This document shows positions 53,334-62,476 of a stretch of 64,000 nucleotides of DNA, one piece after another. Positions within the stretch are counted from its first letter, which is position 1, and each line of letters begins with the position of its first letter. Both the position numbers and the translations under genes were made by a program. The notes under the pieces were generated by a model. The model was not told the DNA's origin and made no database searches. It saw only the letters and a program-made list of their open reading frames with translations. Source of the DNA: Marinibacterium anthonyi (GTDB lineage: Bacteria; Pseudomonadota; Alphaproteobacteria; Rhodobacterales; Rhodobacteraceae); NCBI GenBank assembly GCA_003217735.2, contig CP031585.1, positions 4,389,501 to 4,453,500 of the forward strand. The letters are read 5' to 3'.

Positions 53334-53560
53334 AGTCGGGGGCGCTGCCCCCGTCCTCCGGTGGAGGACTCCCCCGAGGGTATTTTTGCCAAGAAGAAGC
53401 AGCGATTGGTTCTGGGAACGGCCGGCGCGCGGTTGCCGGGGTGGGAGCGCGCCGGACGTTGGTGCGGGTCGGGTGATGTACCCCGCCCGGGTCGGGTTGG
53501 ATCCGGGCGGGGTTGTCGGGCGCAGCGCAGGGAGATCGGAGGGTCTGCGCCCTCGGGAGG
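53334..53560. other. Intergenic region with a dispersed repeat and no gene
   Basis: About 230 bp between convergent genes. It holds the hairpin element described at 53336-53418; the rest (53420-53560) is GC-rich without a credible ORF. No promoter is expected here because both flanking genes end in it. Confidence 0.7.
53336..53418 (+). repeat. Dispersed GC-hairpin element (intergenic copy)
   Basis: The element reads: GGGGGCGCTGCCCCC stem, a TCCTCC-GGT-GGAGGA hairpin, CCCCCGAGGGTATTTTTGCC followed by AAGAAGAAGC and ATTGGTTCTGG. The same order of parts occurs inside cobN at 21050-21130, and the GTATTTT end recurs inverted at 16534-16566. It lies directly after the stop of the TIGR03084-like gene. 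Confidence 0.8.
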
Positions 53561-54532
53561 TCAGATGACGCGGTCGCGGGGGGATTTGCCGCCGAAGAAG
53601 TCGTCGAGGTTGTCCAGCACCCGGAAGCCCATGGCTTCGCGCGCCTCCTTCGTGGCGCTGGCGAGGTGGGGCAGCATCACCAGGTTGTCGCAGTTCAGCA
53701 GGTCCGATGCGATGCGAGGTTCGCCTTCGAAGACGTCCAGGGCCGCGCCGCCGATCGTGTCGAAGCTGAGCGCCTGGATCAGCGCGTGTTCGTCGATCAG
53801 CTCGGCCGCGCCGGTGTTGACCAGGTAGGCACCGGGTTTCATCATTTCCAGCCGCGGGGTGTTCATCAGGTGCCGGTTGGCCGCCCCGCCCGAACAATGC
53901 AGCGAAACGAAATCGCAGCGTGGCAGAAGATCTTCGAGCGTGGCGACCTGTTCGGCGCCGCATTGGGCCAGCGCCCCGGGGTCCTGCGGATGCGGGTCAT
54001 GCACCAGGATCGTCATGCCGAAGCCATGATGCGCCCGCTTCGCCATCTCGCGCCCGATGCGGCCGAAGCCCACGATCCCCAGCACCTTGCCCGAGACCTT
54101 GGTCCCCACCAGGTGCGTCGGCCGCCAGCCGGTCCAGCGGCCCGCGCGCAGCTCGCGTTCGCCTTCGCCCGCGCGGCGGGCAACCATCAGCAGCAGCGTC
54201 ATGGCCAGGTCGGCGGCGCATTCCGACACCACGTCCGGCGTGTTGGTCACCGTCACGCCCAGCCGTTTCGCCGCCGGTTCACAGATGTGGGACAGGCCCA
54301 CACCGTAATTGGCGATGATCCTGGTCCGGGCCTGGGGCACGTCCAGCGCGTCCTTGCCCAGCCAGTCGGTGTCCGTCGGCAGCACCGCGTCGTAGCGCCT
54401 GAGCGCCTCGCGGAACTGGAAGAGCCCCATGGGCCGGTCGCTGCGGTTCAGCGTGACCTCGTAGCGGTCGCACAGCTGTGCCTCGACCGCCGCCGGCCAG
54501 CGGCGGGTGACGAAGACGGAGGGCTTTGCCAT
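53561..54532 (-). CDS. hprA: Hydroxypyruvate/glyoxylate reductase of the serine cycle
   Basis: The 323-residue D-2-hydroxyacid dehydrogenase has the cofactor loop VGFGRIGREMAKRA, an FEGEPRI acid motif and the catalytic histidine in VMLPHLASAT. At the usual arginine position the sequence reads LVNTGAAELIDE, so the canonical NxARG is altered (TGAAE). In a cluster with malate thiokinase and serine-glyoxylate aminotransferase it most likely reduces hydroxypyruvate to glycerate. Its ATG shares one base with the mtkB stop region. Confidence 0.83.
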   Translation of the reverse strand: MAKPSVFVTRRWPAAVEAQLCDRYEVTLNRSDRPMGLFQFREALRRYDAVLPTDTDWLGKDALDVPQARTRIIANYGVGLSHICEPAAKRLGVTVTNTPDVVSECAADLAMTLLLMVARRAGEGERELRAGRWTGWRPTHLVGTKVSGKVLGIVGFGRIGREMAKRAHHGFGMTILVHDPHPQDPGALAQCGAEQVATLEDLLPRCDFVSLHCSGGAANRHLMNTPRLEMMKPGAYLVNTGAAELIDEHALIQALSFDTIGGAALDVFEGEPRIASDLLNCDNLVMLPHLASATKEAREAMGFRVLDNLDDFFGGKSPRDRVI

Positions 54533-55422
54533 CAGGCCGCCCTCCCCATGACGCGGGCGATCGTGTCGCCGATCACCGCCGGGTTTTCCGCCACCGTCAC
54601 GCCGGCCTCGGACAGGATCTCGACCTTTTCCGAGGCACTTTCCCCGAAGGCCGAGATGATCGCGCCGGCATGCCCCATGGTCCGCCCCTTGGGCGCGGTG
54701 AGGCCGGCGATATAGGCCACCACGGGCTTGGTCACGTGATCGCGGATATAGGCCGCGGCTTCGGCCTCCTGCGGGCCGCCGATCTCGCCGATCATGCAGA
54801 TGACTTCGGTGTCGCCGTCGGCTTCGAACTGCGCCAGGATGTCCTTGAAGCTGGACCCGTTGATCGGGTCGCCGCCGATGCCGACGCTGGTCGAAATGCC
54901 GATCCCGTGTTCCTTCAGCTGGGCGGCGGCCTCGTAGCCCAGCGTGCCGGACCGCCCGATCACGCCCACCGGACCCTGCAGGTAGATATGGCCCGGCATG
55001 ATCCCCAGCAAAGCCTTGCCCGGGGATATCGTGCCCGCGCAGTTCGGACCCGTAAGCACCATCCGCCGTTCCTTGGGATAGCGCCACATGTAGCGTTTCA
55101 CCCGGATCATGTCCTGCGCCGGGATCCCGTCGGTGATGCAGACGCAATACCGGATGCCGCCGTCGGCGGCCTCCATGATGCTGTCGGCGGCGAAGGGGGG
55201 CGGGACGAAGACCAGCGACGCCTCGGCGCCGGTGGCGTCCACCGCGTCCTTCACCGTGTCGAAGACCGGCAGGCCCTCGGCCGTCTGGCCGCCCTTGCCG
55301 GGCACCACGCCGGCGACGACGTTGGTGCCGTAGTCCAGCATCTCGCGGGTGTGGAACCGGGCCATGCGGCCCGTGATGCCCTGGACGATGACGCGGGTGT
55401 CGCGGTCAAGAAAGATGCTCAT
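54532..55422 (-). CDS. mtkB: Malate thiokinase (malate-CoA ligase) alpha subunit
   Basis: The 296-residue product resembles SucD, with the CoA-binding start [20 protein letters not shown] and the phospho-histidine in MGHAGAIIS (about His251). Its place next to serine-cycle genes, rather than in a TCA cluster, points to malate-CoA ligase, which makes malyl-CoA for cleavage by Mcl. It overlaps both neighbours by one base. Confidence 0.9.
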   Translation of the reverse strand: MSIFLDRDTRVIVQGITGRMARFHTREMLDYGTNVVAGVVPGKGGQTAEGLPVFDTVKDAVDATGAEASLVFVPPPFAADSIMEAADGGIRYCVCITDGIPAQDMIRVKRYMWRYPKERRMVLTGPNCAGTISPGKALLGIMPGHIYLQGPVGVIGRSGTLGYEAAAQLKEHGIGISTSVGIGGDPINGSSFKDILAQFEADGDTEVICMIGEIGGPQEAEAAAYIRDHVTKPVVAYIAGLTAPKGRTMGHAGAIISAFGESASEKVEILSEAGVTVAENPAVIGDTIARVMGRAA

Positions 55423-56618
55423 CAGACGGCCCTCACTCTGGTGTTCTGGGTCAGATCGCGTTGCCAGGCGCCCACGGCGCGTTCGGCGGCTTCCATCAGG
55501 GTGCCGGCGCGGATGATCGGCAGGCCGGACTTGGCGAGGATCTTCTGCCCTTCTTCCACGTTGGTCCCGGCCAGGCGCACCACCACGGGAACCTCGACCT
55601 GGACTTCGCGCAGCGCCTGCACGACGCCTTCGGCCACCCAGTCACAGCGGTTGATCCCGGCAAAGATGTTCACCAGCACCGCCTGCACGTTGGCGTCCGA
55701 CATCACCAGCCGGAACGCCTTGGCCACCCGGTCGGGCGTGGCGCCGCCGCCGATATCGAGGAAGTTCGCGGGTTCGCCCCCGGCCAGCTTGATCGTGTCC
55801 ATCGTCGCCATCGCCAGCCCCGCGCCATTGACGATGCAGCCGATGTTGCCGTCGAGCCCGACATAGGACAGACCCCGGTCGGCGGCCCGGCTTTCGCGCG
55901 GATCCTCCTGGCTCTTGTCGCGCAGTTCGGCCACCTGGGGATGGCGGAACAGTGCGTTGTCGTCGAAGGTCATCTTCGCATCCAGCGCCAGCACGCGGTT
56001 GTCGCGGGTCACCACCAGCGGGTTGACCTCGACCATGGTCGCGTCCAGCTCGGTGAACGCCCGGTAGCAGCCCTGCAGCGTGCGCACCATGTTCTGCACC
56101 AGCCCGGGTTCCATCCCCAGCTTGAAGGCGATCTCGCGCGCCTGGAATTCCTGCAGCCCCACCGCCGGCTCGATGGTGGATCGCACGATGCTGTCGGGGC
56201 GGTTGGCCGAGATGTCCTCGATCTCCATCCCGCCTTCGCTTGAGGCCACGATCATCACCCGCTGGCTGGTGCGGTCCAGCACCAGGCCCAGGTAGATCTC
56301 GCGCGCGATGGGCACCGCGCCTTCGACATAGACCCGGTAGATCCCCTTGCCCGCCGGCCCGGTCTGGTGCGTCACCAGCTTGCGGCCGAACATGTTCTCG
56401 CAGGCGTCCTGGATCTCGTGATCCGTGGTGCAAAGCTTGACGCCGCCCGCCTTGCCGCGCCCGCCGGCATGGACCTGGGCCTTCACCACCCACATGTCGC
56501 CGCCCAGTTCGCGCGCCCGATAGGCCGCCTGTTCGGGGCTGTAGGCCAGCGCGCCGGGCGGCACCTCGACCCCGAAATTCGCCAGGATTTCCTTGGCCTG
56601 GTACTCGTGGATATCCAT
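55422..56618 (-). CDS. mtkA: Malate thiokinase (malate-CoA ligase) beta subunit
   Basis: The 398-residue product is an ATP-grasp SucC-like subunit: [20 protein letters not shown] at the start, [19 protein letters not shown] in the nucleotide site and a [17 protein letters not shown] segment in the CoA-ligase domain. With mtkB it forms the malyl-CoA-making enzyme of the serine cycle. A very strong GGAAGGAGGAG ribosome site precedes the ATG. It lies 31 bp after sgaA. Confidence 0.9.
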   Translation of the reverse strand: MDIHEYQAKEILANFGVEVPPGALAYSPEQAAYRARELGGDMWVVKAQVHAGGRGKAGGVKLCTTDHEIQDACENMFGRKLVTHQTGPAGKGIYRVYVEGAVPIAREIYLGLVLDRTSQRVMIVASSEGGMEIEDISANRPDSIVRSTIEPAVGLQEFQAREIAFKLGMEPGLVQNMVRTLQGCYRAFTELDATMVEVNPLVVTRDNRVLALDAKMTFDDNALFRHPQVAELRDKSQEDPRESRAADRGLSYVGLDGNIGCIVNGAGLAMATMDTIKLAGGEPANFLDIGGGATPDRVAKAFRLVMSDANVQAVLVNIFAGINRCDWVAEGVVQALREVQVEVPVVVRLAGTNVEEGQKILAKSGLPIIRAGTLMEAAERAVGAWQRDLTQNTRVRAV

Positions 56619-56649
56619 TGGTCTCCTCCTTCCAATGACGTGACGCGGC

Positions 56650-57894
56650 TCATTCTGCGGCAAGCGCACTTTGGTAATGGGCGTCGAGGATCTCCTCGAT
56701 GGCCTTGTCGTTCACCGTTGCCCCCATGGCGCGCATCGCCTCGGCGAAGCGGCGGACGATCTCGGATATCTGCGGGCGGCTGAGCTGGTTCAGGATGCCG
56801 ATGCGCACCTGCACCGGCGCAGACAGCGTCGGCCAGATGCCGAAGCCGTCCGCCCGGCAGTTCTGCACCAGCTCCATTTCCCGGCCCGCCAGGTCGCCGG
56901 GCAGGTTGAGCACGACAAGGCTGGTCATGTTCGACGTCACCTCGCAGCCCATCGATTCGACCGCGGCGCGCAGGGCACGTTCGTGAAAGGCATAGGCCGC
57001 GGCCCGTTCCCGGACGCCCTGGTCCAGCGTCAGGCGCAGCGCTTCGTGAAAGGCGGCGACGGCATAGGCGGAATGGGTCCGGTGATAGGTCCCCTTGTCC
57101 ACGTCCTGACCCTCCAGGATTCCCCAGTGCCGGGCTTCCAGGATCGGATGATGCACGAACGTCCGCGCGCCCCCCTTCTTCAGCGTCGCGATGTAGCGGT
57201 CGGTGAAGCTGACCGGCGCATAGGTCAGCGGCAGGCAGCAGATCCCCTTTTGCGGGCAGGACGCCCAGCCCGCCACGCCGGGGAAATCGTCGATCCGGAA
57301 ATCCTCGACCCCCAGCGACGACACCGCGTCGACCAGCCCCATCACCCCGTGCCGGTCGCAGGCGTCCGAGAACCCGCGCAGGTCGTTGATCCGCCCCGAT
57401 CCGGTTTCCCAATGCGCCATGAAGGCCCATTTCGGATCGTGTTCGGCCAGCGCCGCCTCGACCATCTGGCCGGTGACCGACTGGCCATGCGGCACCTCGA
57501 TCACGGTGACCGACGCCGCCTGCGGGTTCAGGCTGTCGGCCTCCAGTTCCTCGGCCGTGGCGGCCTTCATGCGCAGCGTCAGCGCGTCGATGCCCGAGAA
57601 CGTCCCGTTGGCAAAGGCCACCACCCGGTCGCCGGGGCGGATGGCGGCGAACATCGTGTCGAGCCCGCTCCACCCCGTTCCGGCGACGCCGAAGGTGTGG
57701 ATGTTCTTCGTGCCCCAGACCTGGCGCAGCATCAGCTTGGCCTCGACCATGCCGCGCAGCACGTCGGCCTGCATGTGATCGGCGACCCCGGCGGCGGCAA
57801 AGCGCTGCAGGACGCGGGCGTCGGTGTTGCCCGGACCCGGGCCGGCGGCCAGCGTCTGCGGGATGTCGAGCTGCGGAAAGATCTGCGCGGTCAT
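56650..57894 (-). CDS. sgaA: Serine-glyoxylate aminotransferase
   Basis: The 414-residue class-V aminotransferase converts serine and glyoxylate to hydroxypyruvate and glycine. It has [15 protein letters not shown] at the N-terminus, [14 protein letters not shown], and the pyridoxal-phosphate lysine in [11 protein letters not shown] (about Lys216). It is the first gene of the minus-strand serine-cycle operon and divergent from a LuxR-type regulator gene. Confidence 0.93.
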   Translation of the reverse strand: MTAQIFPQLDIPQTLAAGPGPGNTDARVLQRFAAAGVADHMQADVLRGMVEAKLMLRQVWGTKNIHTFGVAGTGWSGLDTMFAAIRPGDRVVAFANGTFSGIDALTLRMKAATAEELEADSLNPQAASVTVIEVPHGQSVTGQMVEAALAEHDPKWAFMAHWETGSGRINDLRGFSDACDRHGVMGLVDAVSSLGVEDFRIDDFPGVAGWASCPQKGICCLPLTYAPVSFTDRYIATLKKGGARTFVHHPILEARHWGILEGQDVDKGTYHRTHSAYAVAAFHEALRLTLDQGVRERAAAYAFHERALRAAVESMGCEVTSNMTSLVVLNLPGDLAGREMELVQNCRADGFGIWPTLSAPVQVRIGILNQLSRPQISEIVRRFAEAMRAMGATVNDKAIEEILDAHYQSALAAE

Positions 57895-58127
57895 GGGTTT
57901 CTCCCCTACATCGGCCCCTTGATCGGCCCGTTCGGGGGCCGGAAACGTTCTTCGAGGTGGAGACGAAATAATCTTACCTTGCGAAGTCGCACAACACTCC
58001 TTACTCCTGCTTTCTGGTATCTAAAGGTATGGGAAATTTCCCACCCATTCTGGTAAGTATGCCAGTGTATGCAGCAAATTACCCACCCATACGGGTAGTT
58101 TTTGGCCCGAGATCCAAAGGATAACAA
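57895..58127. promoter_or_regulatory. Divergent control region between sgaA and the LuxR-type regulator
   Basis: This 233-bp stretch is AT-rich compared with its surroundings and must hold promoters for both directions. It contains two related boxes 42 bp apart (see next entry). I cannot assign -35/-10 elements with confidence. Confidence 0.6.
58037..58099. promoter_or_regulatory. Two CCCACCCAT boxes with inverted-repeat form, 42 bp apart
   Basis: TTTCCCACCCATTCTGGTAA at 58037-58056 and ATTACCCACCCATACGGGTA at 58078-58097 match at most positions. The second contains an inverted TACCC...GGGTA. The spacing of 42 bp is about four helical turns, so both would face the same side of DNA. They are candidate binding sites for the adjacent regulator. 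Confidence 0.6.
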
Positions 58128-58763
58128 ATGGTTACCCTACCCGGCGCAAAGCCCATCGACATCATGCTGGGGGACGGAAACCCCCTGGTCCTGTCGGCCA
58201 TGTCCGAACTGTTCGAACGCGATCCCCGATTCTCGCTCGTCGCCACGTCATCCACCGCCGAAGGCTTCCTGGGCACCGTCATGCGGGTTCCGGTGAAGGT
58301 CGGCGTGATCGACTGGAACCTGCCCGCGCTCGGCGCCGCCAAGCTGATCGAGGTGCTGCGCGACCAGGAAAACGCCCCCCGCCTGGTGGTCTACGGGCAC
58401 GAAACCGGCGACTTGCCGCGGCTGGCCATGACCGCCGGCGCCGCCGGCTTCGCGTCCCGCTCGGGCGAGGTCGAGACGCTGTTGCAGACCTGCGTTTCGG
58501 TCGCCGCCGGCAACATGGTCTTTCCGTTCATCGACGTGCGCGAGCTGCAGCAGGACCCGATCCAGACGCTGTCGCGCAAGGAACGCCAGATCCTGGATGC
58601 GCTGGCCAAGGGGATGACCAACAAGGAACTGGCGACCGCGTTGGGGATTTCCACCAACACGGTGAAATTCCACCTGTCGAACCTTTACGAAAAGCTGTCG
58701 GTCCGGAACCGCGCGCAGGCCATCGCCTTCTTCTACGCGGCCCGGTCTCCGGGGCAGGAATGA
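58128..58763 (+). CDS. LuxR/NarL-type response regulator
   Basis: The 211-residue product has a receiver-like domain (about 8-125) with phospho-acceptor candidate Asp62 in VGVIDWNLP, but the usual acidic pair at the N-terminus is reduced to one aspartate (IMLGDGNPL). The C-terminal LuxR helix-turn-helix reads LSRKERQILDALAKGMTNKE and LGISTNTVKFHLSNLYEKL. No sensor kinase is adjacent. Its position between sgaA and mclA suggests control of the serine-cycle genes. AAAGGA precedes the ATG. Confidence 0.9.
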   Translation: MVTLPGAKPIDIMLGDGNPLVLSAMSELFERDPRFSLVATSSTAEGFLGTVMRVPVKVGVIDWNLPALGAAKLIEVLRDQENAPRLVVYGHETGDLPRLAMTAGAAGFASRSGEVETLLQTCVSVAAGNMVFPFIDVRELQQDPIQTLSRKERQILDALAKGMTNKELATALGISTNTVKFHLSNLYEKLSVRNRAQAIAFFYAARSPGQE

Positions 58764-58882
58764 CGCGAAATATTATTTCTTCAGTATACATTCGCATGTA
58801 ATAAAATTACTTGACAGACTCGCCGCGCGCGCCGTTTCCTGCCCGTCATTTCCCGACGAACGGCCAGAGGAGCGCCCGTCCC
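58764..58882 (+). promoter_or_regulatory. mclA upstream region with TTGACA and a TACAT dyad
   Basis: The 119 bp before mclA begin AT-rich. TACAT (58787-58791) and ATGTA (58796-58800) form a dyad around four bases. TTGACA at 58811-58816 could be a -35 element, with only a weak GTTTCC at the -10 distance, so mclA may need an activator. Confidence 0.5.
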
Positions 58883-59854
58883 ATGAGTTTCCATTCCATT
58901 CAGCAAGCCCCCGCCCGGCTGAACCGCAGCGAATTGGCGGTGCCGGGATCCCAACCGCAACTGTTTGAGAAGGCGGCGAAATCAGACGTCGACGTGATCT
59001 TTCTGGATCTCGAAGACGCGGTCGCCCCGGACGAAAAGGAACAGGCCCGGCGAAATGTGATCACAGCCCTGAACGACATGGACTGGGGCCCCAAGACGAT
59101 GTCGATCCGGATCAACGGATTGGATACCCATTACATGTATCGTGACGTGGTCGACGTGGTCGAGGCCTGCGAACGGCTGGACCTGATCATGGTGCCCAAG
59201 GTCGGAACGGCGGCCGATGTCTATGCCGTCGACATGCTGGTGACCCAGATCGAGGATGCGAAGGGACGCAAGAAGCGCATCGGCTTCGAACACATCATCG
59301 AAACGGCGCTTGGCATGCAGAACGTGTCCGAAATCGCGGCTGCGTCAAAGCGCAACGAAAGCCTGCATTTCGGGGTCGCCGACTATGCCGCGTCGACCCG
59401 CGCCCGCACGACCATCATCGGCGGCGTGAACCCCGATTACGCGGTGCTGACCGACCCGCTGGCCGATGGCTCGCGGGCCGAACATTGGGGCGACATGTGG
59501 CACTATGCGCTGGCCCGGATGGTGGTCGCCGCGCGCGCCAATGGCTTGCGCCCGATCGACGGGCCCTTCGGCGATTTCCAGGACCCCGACGGCTATCGCG
59601 CGGCGGCAAAGCGCGCCGCGGTGCTGGGCTGCGAGGGCAAGTGGGCCATCCACCCCAGCCAGATCGCGCTGGCGAACGAGGTCATGAGCCCGTCGGAGGC
59701 CGAGGTCGACAAGGCCAACCGCATCCTCGCCGCCATGGCCGAGGCCGAGGCCGCCGGGAAGGGCGCGGTGTCGCTGGATGGCCGCCTGATCGACTATGCC
59801 TCGATCCGCCAGGCCGAGGTGTTGGTGGAAAAAGCCCGCCAGATCGCCGCCTGA
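58883..59854 (+). CDS. mclA: L-malyl-CoA / beta-methylmalyl-CoA lyase
   Basis: The 323-residue product is a CitE-like lyase that splits malyl-CoA to acetyl-CoA and glyoxylate. It has LNRSELAVPGSQPQLFEKAA, the acidic VIFLDLEDAVAPDEKEQARR motif and the conserved EHIIETALGMQNV and GDFQDPDGYRAAAKRAA segments of the Mcl1 type. It closes the serine cycle begun by mtkAB and also serves the ethylmalonyl-CoA pathway. The ATG has AGAGGAG upstream. Confidence 0.94.
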   Translation: MSFHSIQQAPARLNRSELAVPGSQPQLFEKAAKSDVDVIFLDLEDAVAPDEKEQARRNVITALNDMDWGPKTMSIRINGLDTHYMYRDVVDVVEACERLDLIMVPKVGTAADVYAVDMLVTQIEDAKGRKKRIGFEHIIETALGMQNVSEIAAASKRNESLHFGVADYAASTRARTTIIGGVNPDYAVLTDPLADGSRAEHWGDMWHYALARMVVAARANGLRPIDGPFGDFQDPDGYRAAAKRAAVLGCEGKWAIHPSQIALANEVMSPSEAEVDKANRILAAMAEAEAAGKGAVSLDGRLIDYASIRQAEVLVEKARQIAA

Positions 59855-59859
59855 ATCAG

Positions 59860-59894
59860 AAGGGCGCGCAACCATCTGGTCCCGCGCCCTTTTG
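59860..59894 (+). terminator. Intrinsic terminator after mclA
   Basis: GGGCGCG (59862-59868) pairs with CGCGCCC (59883-59889) across a 14-base loop and is followed by TTTTG. It lies six bases after the mclA stop codon. Confidence 0.8.
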
Positions 59895-60006
59895 TTGTGA
59901 TCACACCCGCCACCCAGGGCAGCGGGCGCACCGGGGAACGCCGTTGATGCGCCATTGGTCCAAGCGACAATGGCGACGGGCGGGAGGTGTGCCCGCTGCC
60001 CGTTCC

Positions 60007-62322
60007 CTACCTCTGCACCAGCACCGGCGGTTCAAAGGGCGCGGGCACCATGTCCGAGGTATCCCTTTCGACCTCGACCACGCAGGAGTGCGCGATCGGC
60101 CCCTGCCCCAGCCGCGACGTCCCCTTGTCCAGCGTCAGCACGTTCGGGTTGCCATGCCGACACCCTGGCCGCCCCTGGTCATCCACTGCCGGGTCGAACC
60201 ACGCGCCCGTCGACATCTGCACGACCCCGGGGCGCACACCATCGCTCAGCGCCGCCGTCGCCAGGCACCAGCCGCGATCGTTGAACACCCGCAGCCGATC
60301 GCCTGCGGCAATCCCCCGCGCCGCCGCATCCCCGGGATGCAGCGTCAGAACCTCGCGGTCATCGGGGCGCAAGGACCGGCAATAGGCGCCATGGTCCAGC
60401 TGCGAATGCAACTTGCCCTTCGGCTGGTTCGACATCAGGTGCAGCCCGGCCCCCTGCCCCAGCCATTCCACCGGTTCCAGCCAGGCGGGATGCGGCGGGC
60501 AATCGTCATAGCCGAACCCGGCGATCACGTCGGAAAACAGCTCGATCCGCCCGCTGGGCGTCGCCAGCGGCGCGCCCTCGGGGTCGGCGCGGAACCCCTC
60601 CAGCATCACATGCGGCTTTTCGGTCGCGGGCACCTCGAACACGCCCTTTTCGCGCAGCTCGTCCAGCGACGGCAGCTCGATCTCCATCGCGGCCGCGTTC
60701 TGCCGGGTCCGGTCGTAGATCCAGCGCAGCCAGTCCTCGGGCGTGCGCCCTTCGGTGAACGCCTCTTCGACCCCCAGCTTGGCCGCGATGGCGGCAAAGA
60801 TCGCGTGATCGTCCCGCGCCTCGCCCGCCGGTTCCACCGCCTTGTCCATCCGCGCCATCCACGGGTCGCGGTTGGTCAGCGCCAGGTCGTCGCGTTCCAG
60901 GTGGGTCGTGCAGGGCAGCACGATGTCGGCGTGCTTGGCCAGCGCGTTCCAGCACCATTCGTTGACGATCACCGTCTCGGGCTTCGCCCAGGCACGGCGC
61001 ATCCGGTTCAGGTCCTGGTGATGGTGGAACGGGTTGCCCCCGGCCCACCAGACCAGTTTCACATCCGGATAGGTCAGGCTTTGCCCGTCGAATTCGAACC
61101 CACCGCCGGGGTTCTCCAGCATGTCGGTGACCCGGGCGACCGGCACGAACCGATCCACCGGGTTCCGCCCCTGCGGCAGGGCGATCACCGGCAGGTCGCG
61201 CAGGTCGTTGCCGATGGCGTTCACCGCCGAATAGCCGAACCCGATACCGCCCCCGGGCAGCCCGATCTGGCCCACCATCGAGGCCAGCGCGATTGCCGCC
61301 CAATAGGCCATTTCGCCATGATCCTGCCGGGTCAGCGACCAGCTGATCGAGATCATCGTGCGGTTCGACGCCATCCGCCGGGCCAGGTCGCGGATCACGT
61401 CCGGGGCCAGATCGCAGATCGGCGCCGCCCAGTCGGCCTCCTTCACAACCCCATCCGAAGCCCCGGTCAGGTAGGCCGCAAAGCGGTCGAACCCGGTGGT
61501 GTAGCGCGCAAGGAACGCGCCGTCATGCAGCCCTTCGGCCAGCAGCGTCTGGCACAGGGCCAGCATCAGCGCCGTATCGGTCGACGGCCGGGGCGCCAGC
61601 CATTCGGCGCCGGCCTCCTTCATCACGTCCGAACGCAGCGGCGAGATGTTGACGAATTGCACACCGGCCGCCGCCGCCGCGCGGACCGCTTCGGCCTGCA
61701 CATGGCGGCCCACGCCACCCTGGGCGATCTGGCCGTTCTTGATCGGCACGCCGCCGAAGGCCACGAACAGGTCCGTGTCGGCGATCACCGACCGCCAGCT
61801 GGTCGCGTCATAGACCAGGTTGTAGAAATGCCCCATCACGTGGGGCACGATGACCTCGCCGGCGGCGAAACTGTAGGTGTTGACCGACCTGGTGAACCCG
61901 CCGATGCAGTTCAGGAACCGCTTCAGGTTGCTCTGCGCATGGTGGAACCGTCCGGCCGAGGCCCAGCCATAGGACCCGGCATAGATCGCCTCGTTCCCGT
62001 GCAGCGTCCGCACCCGGTTCAGCTCGTCCGCCACCAGCCGTTCGGCCTCGTCCCAGGATACTTCGACGAACGGATCCTCGCCGCGCAGGTCGCCCCGCGC
62101 GCCTGGGCCATGGTCCAGCCAGCTTTGCCGCACCGCGGGCCGCTTGATCCGGGTCGGCCCGTCCAGCACGTCCAGGATGCCGGGGCCGATGGGCGACGGA
62201 TCGGGATCCGCCTCAAGGGGCCGCATGGCGGTGATGCGCCCGTTCTCCGTCTCGACCCGGTAGGTGCCCCAGTGGGTCGACGTCAGCAAATCCTTGCGAG
62301 TGGGAAGGGACGTGTCGGGCAT
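60007..62322 (-). CDS. bisC: BisC/TorA-type molybdopterin oxidoreductase (S- or N-oxide reductase)
   Basis: The 771-residue product belongs to the DMSO-reductase family with a bis-MGD molybdenum cofactor. The molybdenum-ligand serine lies in GSYGWASAGRFHHAQ (about residue 120), and there is no N-terminal [4Fe-4S] cysteine motif. THWGTYRVETENGRI and the C-terminal MSTGAWFDP fit the biotin-sulphoxide/TMAO-reductase branch. There is no Tat signal, so the enzyme is cytoplasmic, as BisC is. Methionine or biotin sulphoxide are candidate substrates. The nearby TRAP transporter is in the same orientation; mod genes lie 10 kb away. Confidence 0.87.
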   Translation of the reverse strand: MPDTSLPTRKDLLTSTHWGTYRVETENGRITAMRPLEADPDPSPIGPGILDVLDGPTRIKRPAVRQSWLDHGPGARGDLRGEDPFVEVSWDEAERLVADELNRVRTLHGNEAIYAGSYGWASAGRFHHAQSNLKRFLNCIGGFTRSVNTYSFAAGEVIVPHVMGHFYNLVYDATSWRSVIADTDLFVAFGGVPIKNGQIAQGGVGRHVQAEAVRAAAAAGVQFVNISPLRSDVMKEAGAEWLAPRPSTDTALMLALCQTLLAEGLHDGAFLARYTTGFDRFAAYLTGASDGVVKEADWAAPICDLAPDVIRDLARRMASNRTMISISWSLTRQDHGEMAYWAAIALASMVGQIGLPGGGIGFGYSAVNAIGNDLRDLPVIALPQGRNPVDRFVPVARVTDMLENPGGGFEFDGQSLTYPDVKLVWWAGGNPFHHHQDLNRMRRAWAKPETVIVNEWCWNALAKHADIVLPCTTHLERDDLALTNRDPWMARMDKAVEPAGEARDDHAIFAAIAAKLGVEEAFTEGRTPEDWLRWIYDRTRQNAAAMEIELPSLDELREKGVFEVPATEKPHVMLEGFRADPEGAPLATPSGRIELFSDVIAGFGYDDCPPHPAWLEPVEWLGQGAGLHLMSNQPKGKLHSQLDHGAYCRSLRPDDREVLTLHPGDAAARGIAAGDRLRVFNDRGWCLATAALSDGVRPGVVQMSTGAWFDPAVDDQGRPGCRHGNPNVLTLDKGTSRLGQGPIAHSCVVEVERDTSDMVPAPFEPPVLVQR

Positions 62323-62414
62323 GGCGGGCGACTCCTTTCAACAGGCGGCATCCTTCGGACAAAGCACGATCCTCGTCAATGGCCCCGCCCGGTGCTGCGC
62401 GCCGGGCAGCGCAC

Positions 62415-62436
62415 GGGCCCCCTCGATGGGGGGCCG
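62415..62436 (-). terminator. GC-rich hairpin downstream of the TRAP permease
   Basis: GGCCCCC (62416-62422) can pair with GGGGGCC (62429-62435). There is no T-run on either side. It lies in the 154-bp gap between dctM and bisC, next to a GGGCGCTGCCCCCGG stretch like that of the dispersed element. Confidence 0.35.
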
Positions 62437-62476
62437 GGCGCTGCCCCCGGGCCCGGATGCCGTGTCAGGCAGCAGG

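Noticed and set aside
54532-56618. Assigning mtkB-mtkA as succinyl-CoA synthetase sucD-sucC
   Set aside because: The sequences fit the SucCD superfamily, but serine-cycle genes on both sides and mclA nearby make malate-CoA ligase more likely; the TCA enzyme is usually beside mdh or sucAB.
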